Source of the DNA: an uncultured Selenomonadales bacterium
GTDB lineage: Bacteria; Bacillota; Negativicutes; Selenomonadales; Selenomonadaceae
Assembly: GCA_937877565.1 (NCBI GenBank)
Contig: CALFJB010000016.1
Coordinates: forward strand, 19,021-83,020
Reading direction: 5' to 3'
Length of the DNA: 64,000 nucleotides
The translations under genes were made by a program, and so were the position numbers. Under the pieces are notes generated by a model, which ran no database searches, was not told where the DNA came from, and saw nothing but the letters and a program-made list of their open reading frames with translations. Position 1 is the first letter of the stretch, and each line of letters starts with the position of its first letter. This document shows, piece after piece, positions 56,297-64,000 of the stretch.

Positions 56297-58723
56297 ATGG
56301 CTGATAAAAAGTTCAATATATTTATTGATAAATACGAAACTATCAGAAAAATGTTGCGTCAGATATTTGTATTTGGTTGCTACAATCGAATACAAGGCGC
56401 GGAATTTCAAAAAATTTCCAATAAAAAATACAGCAATGAAATTAAACGTATTTTAAGTTTCTTTCCTGACGAAATAGCGCGTAGCAAAAATTTTGGGGGC
56501 AAAAAATTAAAAATAAATCATTTCCCTTTTAGCAGATATTCCGGCAACAAAAATTATTTGTGGCAGTCGTACTGCGTCAAAACTTTCAGTCCGCAAGATT
56601 TAAATTTGTACATTGGTATTCTACAGATTTTGGACAGTAACAAATTTCAACCCGTAAATGACATTAAAGAAAATATCTTAACGAATGTCATTGGCGATAG
56701 GGAAATGGAATTAGATATTTTTGAACCGATGCTTAGAAATCGCCTTCAAGATATGGCGGAGCTTGATATTTTGGAACGTCAAGAAAATCAATACCGCTTA
56801 TCCAAAGATATTTTTGAAGAATTGACTTCAGAGGAACTTTTGAAAATTTATAAATTACTGGAATTTTATCAGGATGCATTTCCAATTTCTTCACTAGGAT
56901 ATAATTTACGATGGTTAATTGGAGAATACATAAATTATTGGCGTAATGAAGAATTTGAAGAATTTGAAAATTTTTCAATATTTGGCGTAGAAGATTTTTT
57001 TCTACAAAATATTCTCAATGACGAAATTTTTTACAAGTTAGTTGTGGCGATTGAGCAACACAATTCAATAAAAGTCAAGTTTGCTTACGATGAGGAAAAT
57101 TTTTCAATTATACCGTTAAAAATTATTTTGGATAGGCAATATGGCAGCCAATATCTTTTTTATGTTGATGATAAAACAAGCGCAGCGTTTGTTAGACGTT
57201 TAGACGATATAATAAATTTAGAAATTGTTGAAGACACATTCAACGAGCATTCAAATTTTGTTGAAACTGAAAAAATTTTAGATAATGTTTGGTGCGCCGA
57301 TTTAAATTTTTCTTACGGAAATGAAAATAAAATTCTGGTTGAAATAGATTTTAATATTGAAGAAAATTTAGATTGCGCTGAACCCTCTTTAAAAGAAATC
57401 ATGAAAAAATCTAAGCCGGAACGCATTTTTAATCGTTTGGAATGTGAAAAGCACATTGGAAAAATAAAAAAGCTGAACGAGAAACACCGGCTTTTTTCGG
57501 TTGAAGTTATTGAACCGTGCGAATTAATTCCCTTTATTCGGTCTTTCGGCAAATATGCAAAAGTTCGCCCGAGCAAAGATCACAATTTGGCAGAAATTCT
57601 TGACGAAAATTATAAAAATCTGGAGACAGCTTATAAGAATTTGGGATTGTGGAAAAAACAAAATGTTTCTACAGAAAAATCTGATGTAAAGATAAAATCT
57701 TTTCTCGTGTCAAACAATCCACCAAAATTTTTTTGCGAATATAGGAACAAATTTTTTGTGGCGGTACAGGAAATTTACAATAGCATTCTGATGAAAGAAA
57801 AAAGCTATACGCAACAAGAATTTATTGATTTTCTGTATGAAAGAACTTTTACAGGCAAATCAATAAAAGAACTTGCCAAGCAAATTTCAAAATACGGCGG
57901 ACAAACTACGGAATTTTCTTTGTTCCAAAATATTGACGGCAAAATAATTTTAAATTCACAAATGAACAACGAAAAAAATTTTGAAAATAAATTGCCGCTT
58001 TTATTGACAACGCCTGAAAAACGTTATCTGCGAACACTTTTAGAATATCCGCTTTTCTCACATTTAGTCGGAAAAGATTTGAAGGCAAAACTTTTAAAGC
58101 TACTGGACGTTAAAGTTTTGCCATTACACGAAATAATTATTGAGAGAAATTTTTGGAATGAATCTTTTGAACTTAAAAAACTTTTGACGAATTTAAAAAT
58201 AATTTTTGATACCATTTGCGCCAAAAAATTTTTGAAGTACACCAACTGCGCGGCTAATGGCGTTGAATTTTCCGGCGTCTGCCAACCCCAAAAAATTATC
58301 TATTCGCCATACATGCACAAATTTTATCTTGACGCCGTAATTTTGAATGGCTCTGAAAATTCTTTAAAGCGAATGGCTATAGCAAATTTAAAAAATCTTG
58401 AATCAGTGAACAGCTCCGAAGAAATTCAAATATCTTTTAAAGATTTGCAGGAACAAAGCCGTAAAACAGAGAAACTGAAACTGCTGATAAAAGCTGTGAG
58501 CGGCTACAACGATATTGAGCGTTGCTTTATGCTTTTCAGTACACACGAAAAAAGCGGCTGGTACGACGAAACGCAGAATATTTATCATATGGAAATTTCG
58601 TTTTATTCGTTTGAAATTCCGGCGATAACGAGAAAAATTTTATCGTTGGGCGCGGCGGTTGTCGTCGAAGAACCTGCTTACATTAAAGATTTTATCTTGT
58701 ACAAAATCGGTATCACGCCTTAA
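56297..58723 (+). CDS. Double-WYL-domain regulator of the CRISPR locus
   Basis: 808 residues from ATG 56297 (GAGTGGAG eight bases upstream); the frame is open back to 56225. It contains two copies of a winged-helix/WYL/WCX unit. Copy 1 has a winged-helix start (KYETIRKMLRQIFVFGCYNR), a WYL core (SIKVKFAYDEENFSIIPLKI to FVRRLDDIINLEI) and a WCX-like end. Copy 2 has PEKRYLRTLLEYPLFSHLVG, then FSGVCQPQKIIYSPYMHKFY and RMAIANLKNLESV, ending EISFYSFEIPAITRKILSLG. WYL proteins regulate or allosterically tune CRISPR and other defence systems by binding nucleic acid or nucleotides. It lies alone between the two facing CRISPR leaders. Confidence 0.75.
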   Translation: MADKKFNIFIDKYETIRKMLRQIFVFGCYNRIQGAEFQKISNKKYSNEIKRILSFFPDEIARSKNFGGKKLKINHFPFSRYSGNKNYLWQSYCVKTFSPQDLNLYIGILQILDSNKFQPVNDIKENILTNVIGDREMELDIFEPMLRNRLQDMAELDILERQENQYRLSKDIFEELTSEELLKIYKLLEFYQDAFPISSLGYNLRWLIGEYINYWRNEEFEEFENFSIFGVEDFFLQNILNDEIFYKLVVAIEQHNSIKVKFAYDEENFSIIPLKIILDRQYGSQYLFYVDDKTSAAFVRRLDDIINLEIVEDTFNEHSNFVETEKILDNVWCADLNFSYGNENKILVEIDFNIEENLDCAEPSLKEIMKKSKPERIFNRLECEKHIGKIKKLNEKHRLFSVEVIEPCELIPFIRSFGKYAKVRPSKDHNLAEILDENYKNLETAYKNLGLWKKQNVSTEKSDVKIKSFLVSNNPPKFFCEYRNKFFVAVQEIYNSILMKEKSYTQQEFIDFLYERTFTGKSIKELAKQISKYGGQTTEFSLFQNIDGKIILNSQMNNEKNFENKLPLLLTTPEKRYLRTLLEYPLFSHLVGKDLKAKLLKLLDVKVLPLHEIIIERNFWNESFELKKLLTNLKIIFDTICAKKFLKYTNCAANGVEFSGVCQPQKIIYSPYMHKFYLDAVILNGSENSLKRMAIANLKNLESVNSSEEIQISFKDLQEQSRKTEKLKLLIKAVSGYNDIERCFMLFSTHEKSGWYDETQNIYHMEISFYSFEIPAITRKILSLGAAVVVEEPAYIKDFILYKIGITP

Positions 58724-58815
58724 AAATTTTTTATTTTTTCGCATTCTATTTAATGATAGAAATTATCTTGCAAAATTTTGAAATTTGAATTATACTGAAA
58801 ATGGCTAAGGGAAAA

Positions 58816-58951
58816 AATCCGCGCCGCAAGCGTCATTACGCCGTTTGTAGCACTTTTGGAGGTAAAAAAGCCTTGAAATTGTCAGAAAATAATTTCCGCG
58901 CCGCAAAGTGCCATTTTGAGCCGCATTGTATCTTACTCTGTGAAGGGTAGG
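58816..58951 (+). promoter_or_regulatory. Leader of array 2
   Basis: Reads AATCCGCGCCGCAAGCGTC onward to GTGAAGGGTAGG directly before the first repeat. It matches the reverse complement of leader 1 with only scattered differences, most of them more than 70 bases from the repeat. It includes CCGCGCCGCAA twice (about 58819 and 58899). Confidence 0.8.
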
Positions 58952-59431
58952 GTTAAAAAGTATTGTCCCCGCAAGGGGTCGGAAACGAATGCAAGCACAC
59001 CAGCAGAAGCATTGTCCAATGCTAAAGTTAAAAAGTATTGTCCCCGCAAGGGGTCGGAAACCTTTTTTATGTTTTTTTCCCTAATAACTTTTAATTTGGT
59101 TAGTTAAAAAGTATTGTCCCCGCAAGGGGTCGGAAACTCTTCAAGTATTGTCATTATAGACATCTCCTTATAAGTTAAAAAGTATTGTCCCCGCAAGGGG
59201 TCGGAAACCATGTCGTCACCATCGTAACGACCTGCTTGAACAGGTTAAAAAGTATTGTCCCCGCAAGGGGTCGGAAACCTTTAGTACTCATACATAATTC
59301 TCCTTTGTTTTTTTTGTTGTTAAAAAGTATTGTCCCCGCAAGGGGTCGGAAACCCATCTCTCCTGTTTCCATGATTGATGAAAAACCAGTTAAAGAGTTA
59401 AAAAGTATTGTCCCCGCAAGGGGTCGGAAAC
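58952..59431 (+). CRISPR. CRISPR array 2 (seven repeats, six spacers; transcribed rightward)
   Basis: Seven identical 35-base repeats begin GTTAAAAAGTATTG, core TCCCCGCAAGGGG, end TCGGAAAC. They start at 58952, 59027, 59103, 59174, 59244, 59319 and 59397. Spacers are 40, 41, 36, 35, 40 and 43 bases. It is the same repeat as array 1 in opposite orientation, with the leader on the left. No copy is degenerate, suggesting a young or recently homogenised array. Apparent short frames across it (58916-59466, both strands) are shadows. Confidence 0.97.
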
Positions 59432-59440
59432 TAAAAAAAA

Positions 59441-59466
59441 TAACCGCTCGAAAAGCGGCTTTTTAA
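59441..59466 (+). terminator. Terminator after array 2
   Basis: Stem CCGCT-CGAAA-AGCGG with flanking A and T runs and a T-rich tail, 12 bases after the last repeat. It would end the crRNA precursor and insulate the RTX gene. Confidence 0.7.
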
Positions 59467-59493
59467 TTTTTATGAATGAAAATTCACCTTGAC

Positions 59494-59546
59494 AAAAATT
59501 TTTGCATACTTTTTGTCTGAAAGTTTATCAAATTTTTTTGTATAAT
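59494..59546 (+). promoter_or_regulatory. Promoter region of the RTX metalloprotease gene with the 26-bp element
   Basis: 59494-59519 is the inverted copy of the element at 56215-56240 (25 of 26 identical). A TATAAT box follows at 59541-59546 and a TTGACA at 59489-59494 overlaps the element's left end, but their spacing (46 bases) is too large to be one promoter. The transcript leader to the start at 59668 is about 115 bases with no structure I can recognise. Confidence 0.45.
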
Positions 59547-59667
59547 ATAATTGTAAAGATTAATATATTGAAATCTTGAAGACGAACTACTTGAAATTTA
59601 AAGTTTTGATTTTAAAATTTTCATCAAAGTTGAATTGGTTCTTCTAAATTGAAGGGAGCGAATAACT

Positions 59668-62600
59668 GTGAATAACATTGCAAATAAAACTAATGATACG
59701 ATTGTAATTGCTACTTCCAACGCTGATTCTATTTCCAATTCTGCTGAAAATGTTACAATCAACGCTGCAGCTGGTAATGACGCCATTTTGAATGGAAGTT
59801 TTACAGGATTCTTTTTCGGTCAAGGCGTTAAAAATGTAGTCATAAACGGCGGCGCGGGAAATGATACAATCACAAGTAACGGCGATAATGTACAGCTTAA
59901 CGGCGATAGTGGAGACGATTTAATTTTTAATGGTTGTTATTCCAGCGTCGGTTATAATTCGGCTGAAGACGGATATTATAACGAAAACAAAAGTTCCAAT
60001 GTGACAATTACCGGCGGCGATGGTAACGATACTATTTTTAGCTATGGTGATAATGTTACCATTAATCCCGGTCAAGGAAATAATTATATTTACGCAAAAG
60101 GTACTAATATTTTTGTAGATAATTCAGCCGGTGGCAACAATATTATCAATGAACAGAATATTACAATTCTTGATAACACAAACAATCAAACTTTGTATGG
60201 CAGTAGAAATGCAGATACTTTCCAACATCATCAGGGAAATAATGACGTTATCATAAATTACAGCGGTGAAGACACTATCAACATATCTCAAGGAAAAGTT
60301 GACAGCTATTCTTTTGACGGTGGAGATTTAATTTTTTACGTTGGAAAAGATACTATTCGGCTGAAAAATATGACTAACCACGCTGTTACCGTCAAAGATT
60401 CAACCGGAATTTCTACACAAATTTACAGTAATGGCTATTCGCAACAGCAAGTTATTAAAAACTTTGTTCAATCAATGGTAAACACTAAATTGGATTCAAG
60501 ATTGAAACTTGATGAAGCTATTAAAGCCTGTTCAGGATTCAATTCATTGCAAGAAGTTATTGATAAAATGGTGGCAGATTGTCGAACGGTAAATGACGCT
60601 GAAACTTTTTTACGTGATTATTGCGGAATATTTACAGAGAATAATGATAACGGCGCAATTATTGGTTGGGATGTCGGCGGTTTGAAGATGAAGTCTCACA
60701 ATGATTTAATGCCTGAAAAGTCTTCCGCTATTTATCCTGAATCTTCAATTATAAGTAGTAATGGATTATCGCTTACAATTCCCGAAAAATCTTCTTTAAA
60801 TGAACAGGAAAAACTTGTTATTCAAGGTCTCAATAGTTGGTGGCTTCAAAATTCACTCAAACTGATTGAAGAAACTTACGGATTAAGTTTTAATGACAAG
60901 CCGTATACTATTCCTTTCTTTTTTGAATATAAGCCTAATGAATTCGGTTGGGCGTGGGGTGGTCCATCTGTTTCCGTCAATATGGCGTATACCAGTTTCA
61001 ATGCTTCAGATAAAACCGGCGGTGGACTTGACGGAGCATTAGTTCACGAATTTACTCACGTTATGCAATGCAATTTCAATATTTGGTCGTATATGCCCAA
61101 TTATATGGTTGAAGGAATGGCGAACCTTACTGCTGGTAGTGATGAATATACTGCTATTGCCGGAAATGCTGATAGCCTTGCTGCCTATTTAAACATTGAT
61201 AATAATTTTAGTGAAGATTCTAATGTTTATACCGTTGGTTATTTGTTTTGGCGTTATTTGATGAAACAAGCATCAGATAATTATGATAGTCTCGGCTCAT
61301 ACTCTTGGAAAAATAATTCAAATATTGTCGGTACTTCAGGTGCAGAATTTTTAACAGGCAACGGGGAACATCAAACAATTTCCGGCGGTAACGGCAACGA
61401 TACTATTACTGCCTACAGTAAAAATTCTAAAATTTATGGCGATTCAGGCAACGACTATATTATCATAGGAGAAAATGCAAAAAATTTGACTGTAGACGGC
61501 GGAAATAATAATGATACTATTGAAAATTTTGCATCTAATGTAAAAATTTATGGCGGTAGTGGCGAAGATCATATTCACAATGAAAATACCAACGTTGTAA
61601 TTGATTCAGGTGCTGATAACGATAATATTAAAAATTATAATAACTCTGTTACAATCAATGCTAACACAGGGAATGATATAATTATTAATGGCGAATTTTT
61701 TGCCAAAGGCGGTACGAAAGTTTCAATTTCCGGCGGCAACGGCACGGATACTATTACAAACAGTGGCTTAAACTCCGCACTTGAAGGCGGCGCGGGCAAT
61801 GATTTAATCCATAATGGCTATTACTACTATGAGCCGTGGGACACTTACTACGAATCAAGCGGCGATGGCGTCTACGACGACAGTTTAAAAAGTTCTTACA
61901 CTACAATTTCCGGCGGTACTGGCAATGATACCATTTATAATCGTGGTTCACATTCAATAATTGATGGCAAAACTGATGATGACAATATCAAAAATTATGG
62001 TGATTTTACAACAATAAATGGAAACGTTGGCAATGACTTGATAATTAACGGTGAATTTTTTGCTAAAGGCGGTACTAAAGTTTCAATTTTGGGCGGCGAC
62101 GGCGCGGATACAATTACAAATAGTGGCTCAAATTCAGTACTTGAGGGCGGCGCAGGTCATGATTTAATTCATAATGGCTATTATTACTATGAACCGTGGG
62201 ACGCTTACTACGATAACAGCGATTCCAACAAATATAACGACAGTAACGGAAGTTCCAATGTCACTATAATTTCTGGTACAGGTGATGATACAATTTATAA
62301 TCGTGGAGAAAATGTAATCTACAAATATTATAAAGGCGATGGTAATGATTTTATTTACGGTTACTTGAATTCTAATAAAATTCAAATTTCAAGTGACAGC
62401 TATACAACAATGACTAAAGGAAATAATGTAATTATCAAAGTTGACTCCGGCTCAATTACTTTAGCAGATACAAAAGACACTGCCATTAATATTGAGACTA
62501 TTTCAACTGATACAATTCCTCCTGATACTCTACCTATTGGAATATCAATTAAAAATTCTGTTTTAACAGCGTCAACATCATTTACCGAAAATAGAATAGA

Positions 62601-64000
62601 TTTAGCAGATTATCCTACAGCAACAAAAGTCAATGCTTCGGCACTTACAAAAGGTATCAGCATCATTGGTTCTTCAGTAGCTAATTCGATCAAAGGCAGT
62701 AAAGGCAACGATACAATTTACGGTAGCAATGGCAATGATACAATTTCTCTAGGCTATGGCAATGACATTTATATTTATTCCGGTGGTAATGATTTAATTC
62801 AGGATTATACTACCGGACAAGATAAAATTAGCATTACAAGTGGGGAAATTTCCTCAGCTTCGCTTTCAAATTCTAACGTCATTTTAAATGTAAGTAACGG
62901 TGGAAAAATTACTCTTCAAAATGCTAAGAATAAAGAAATTACCGTCATTAATTCTAATGGAAAAGAAACTAAACAAATTTATCCTGAAAATGATAATCCA
63001 AAACCTAATGACAGCTTACAGACAGGAATTTCTGTTAAATCTTCAGTTTTAACCGCGTCAGCAAAATTTACCGGCAATAAAATTGATCTTGCAGATTATA
63101 CCGGAATAACTAAAGTAAACGCGTCGGCAGTTTCCCAAAATTTAAATATCGTAGCTGATGATTCTAACAATTCCGTTCAAGGAGGAAAAGGCGCAGATAC
63201 TATAAATGGCGGTAACGGCAACGATACTCTCACTGGTGGCACAGGCAAAGATATTTTTGTTTACGAAAGTGGAAGCGATATTATTACCGACTACAAATCC
63301 GGCGAAGATAAAATTAAACTTAATATCGGTTCCATAACTAAATCAAGTGTAAAAGGTTCGGACGTTATTTTAACTACCAAAAATGGAACTCTTACAGTTA
63401 AAAGTACAAAAGATAAGATTATTACTTTTATTGGAAGTAACGGCAAAACTACTGATAAAATTTTCTTCGCTAATACTTCATACGCTCCACTTGCTACTGG
63501 TTTATCTTACGACTCAAAAAGGACGGTTCTTACTGCTGGCAATAAATTTACCGGAAAAACTATAGATTTGAATGAACATTTATCAACCGTAACAAAAGTA
63601 AACGCCTCCGCAGTTTCTCAAAATTTAAATATCGTAGCTGATGATTCTAACAATTCCGTTCAAGGAGGAAAAGGCGCAGATACTATAAATGGCGGTAACG
63701 GCAACGATACTCTCACTGGTGGCACAGGTAAAGATATTTTTGTTTATGAAAGCGGCAGTGATATTATTACCGACTACAAATCCGGCGAAGATAAAATTAA
63801 ACTTAATCCCACTTCCATAACTAAATCAAGTGTAAAAGGCTCGGATGTCATTTTAACTACCAAAAATGGAAATCTTACAGTTAAAGGTACAAAAGATAAG
63901 ACTATTACTTTTATTGGCAGTAACGGCAAAACAACTGATAAAATCTTCTTCGCTAATACTTCATACGCTCCACTTGCTACGGGTTTATCTTACGACTCAA
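59668..64000 (+). CDS. Giant RTX-like surface protein with a zinc-metalloprotease core (partial)
   Basis: A GTG start at 59668 after GAAGGGAG opens a frame with no stop to the window edge (1444 codons). Residues 1-230 are Ca-binding-type repeats (VVINGGAGNDTITSNGDNV). Residues about 270-560 form a non-repeat domain with HEFTH at 460-464 and a downstream Glu482 in MVEGMANLTAG, the HExxH plus distant Glu layout of gluzincin proteases. From about 570 more Asn/Gly/Asp repeats follow, with two similar blocks about 360 bases apart (61680, 62040). C-terminal GGNGNDTLTGGTGKDIFVYE units repeat every 161 residues. There is no Sec signal peptide, so type I-like secretion is likely. It probably acts on the cell surface or outside the cell. 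Confidence 0.85.
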   Translation, partial: MNNIANKTNDTIVIATSNADSISNSAENVTINAAAGNDAILNGSFTGFFFGQGVKNVVINGGAGNDTITSNGDNVQLNGDSGDDLIFNGCYSSVGYNSAEDGYYNENKSSNVTITGGDGNDTIFSYGDNVTINPGQGNNYIYAKGTNIFVDNSAGGNNIINEQNITILDNTNNQTLYGSRNADTFQHHQGNNDVIINYSGEDTINISQGKVDSYSFDGGDLIFYVGKDTIRLKNMTNHAVTVKDSTGISTQIYSNGYSQQQVIKNFVQSMVNTKLDSRLKLDEAIKACSGFNSLQEVIDKMVADCRTVNDAETFLRDYCGIFTENNDNGAIIGWDVGGLKMKSHNDLMPEKSSAIYPESSIISSNGLSLTIPEKSSLNEQEKLVIQGLNSWWLQNSLKLIEETYGLSFNDKPYTIPFFFEYKPNEFGWAWGGPSVSVNMAYTSFNASDKTGGGLDGALVHEFTHVMQCNFNIWSYMPNYMVEGMANLTAGSDEYTAIAGNADSLAAYLNIDNNFSEDSNVYTVGYLFWRYLMKQASDNYDSLGSYSWKNNSNIVGTSGAEFLTGNGEHQTISGGNGNDTITAYSKNSKIYGDSGNDYIIIGENAKNLTVDGGNNNDTIENFASNVKIYGGSGEDHIHNENTNVVIDSGADNDNIKNYNNSVTINANTGNDIIINGEFFAKGGTKVSISGGNGTDTITNSGLNSALEGGAGNDLIHNGYYYYEPWDTYYESSGDGVYDDSLKSSYTTISGGTGNDTIYNRGSHSIIDGKTDDDNIKNYGDFTTINGNVGNDLIINGEFFAKGGTKVSILGGDGADTITNSGSNSVLEGGAGHDLIHNGYYYYEPWDAYYDNSDSNKYNDSNGSSNVTIISGTGDDTIYNRGENVIYKYYKGDGNDFIYGYLNSNKIQISSDSYTTMTKGNNVIIKVDSGSITLADTKDTAINIETISTDTIPPDTLPIGISIKNSVLTASTSFTENRIDLADYPTATKVNASALTKGISIIGSSVANSIKGSKGNDTIYGSNGNDTISLGYGNDIYIYSGGNDLIQDYTTGQDKISITSGEISSASLSNSNVILNVSNGGKITLQNAKNKEITVINSNGKETKQIYPENDNPKPNDSLQTGISVKSSVLTASAKFTGNKIDLADYTGITKVNASAVSQNLNIVADDSNNSVQGGKGADTINGGNGNDTLTGGTGKDIFVYESGSDIITDYKSGEDKIKLNIGSITKSSVKGSDVILTTKNGTLTVKSTKDKIITFIGSNGKTTDKIFFANTSYAPLATGLSYDSKRTVLTAGNKFTGKTIDLNEHLSTVTKVNASAVSQNLNIVADDSNNSVQGGKGADTINGGNGNDTLTGGTGKDIFVYESGSDIITDYKSGEDKIKLNPTSITKSSVKGSDVILTTKNGNLTVKGTKDKTITFIGSNGKTTDKIFFANTSYAPLATGLSYDS
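63100..64000 (+). repeat. 483-bp near-identical tandem repeat within the RTX gene
   Basis: Sequence from about 63100 recurs 483 bases later with few changes: GTAAACGCGTCGGCAG at 63115 matches GTAAACGCCTCCGCAG at 63598, and TACGCTCCACTTGCTAC at 63481 recurs at 63964. The unit encodes 161 residues with one Ca-binding block. A third copy begins at the right edge. The high identity points to recent duplication or gene conversion. Confidence 0.85.

Overview
The window looks like a chromosome segment of a low-G+C, diderm Firmicute, most probably a Negativicute of the Selenomonas type. This rests on AT-rich coding sequence with strong Shine-Dalgarno sites, a secreted repeat protein carrying the N-terminal motif IFDLQRFD that I associate with Selenomonadales, large Ca-binding (RTX-like) surface proteins, and a trb-type conjugation cluster. 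The taxon is an inference; there is no rRNA here.

Layout. (1) 1-9.5 kb, minus strand: a compact five-gene operon with a good sigma-70-type promoter at 9459-9487. It encodes two A-PCP-C nonribosomal peptide synthetases, a MATE transporter fused to an RsbW-like HATPase, a fucosyltransferase-like protein and a STAS protein that runs off the left edge. (2) 9.5-34.6 kb: a graveyard. It holds remnants of an integrative/conjugative element (virD4, trbB/C, trbD, trbE, trbL, a trbJ-like gene, polyvalent proteins, a MobL relaxase, a possible oriT), a broken GLUG/RTX surface protein, an IS256-like fragment, a resolvase, an Rpn-like nuclease and broken restriction enzymes (Type ISP, MmeI-like). Among these wrecks sits one apparently intact AbiL-like (ATPase + RloB) defence pair. 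(3) 34.8-47.2 kb, minus strand: an intact eight-gene operon of the SspABCD DNA-phosphorothioation type with a likely SspFGH-like restriction half, driven from a promoter at 47168-47196. (4) 47.2-59.5 kb: a Type III-A CRISPR-Csm locus. Its csm6 is a pseudogene, its Cas10 has lost the HD histidine but keeps GGDD, and a MYG1-family DHH protein gene is inserted between the array and cas10, bracketed by two degenerate CRISPR-repeat hairpins. Two arrays with almost identical leaders face each other in inverted orientation about 3.2 kb apart; between them lie a small membrane protein gene and a double-WYL regulator gene. (5) 59.7-64 kb, plus strand: a giant RTX-like protein with an HExxH metalloprotease core and near-identical 483-bp tandem repeats, open at the right edge.

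How it fits together. Regions 3 and 4 form a defence island of two working systems (phosphorothioation-based restriction and Type III CRISPR) abutting at the csm6 remnant. The array, myg1 and csm genes all read leftward and may form one transcript. The most unusual features are the repeat-bracketed myg1, the facing twin arrays around the WYL gene, and the NRPS operon with built-in STAS/HATPase parts. All 12 spacers can be read as antisense to coding sequence, as expected for an RNA-targeting Type III system. No cas1/cas2 is present in the window.
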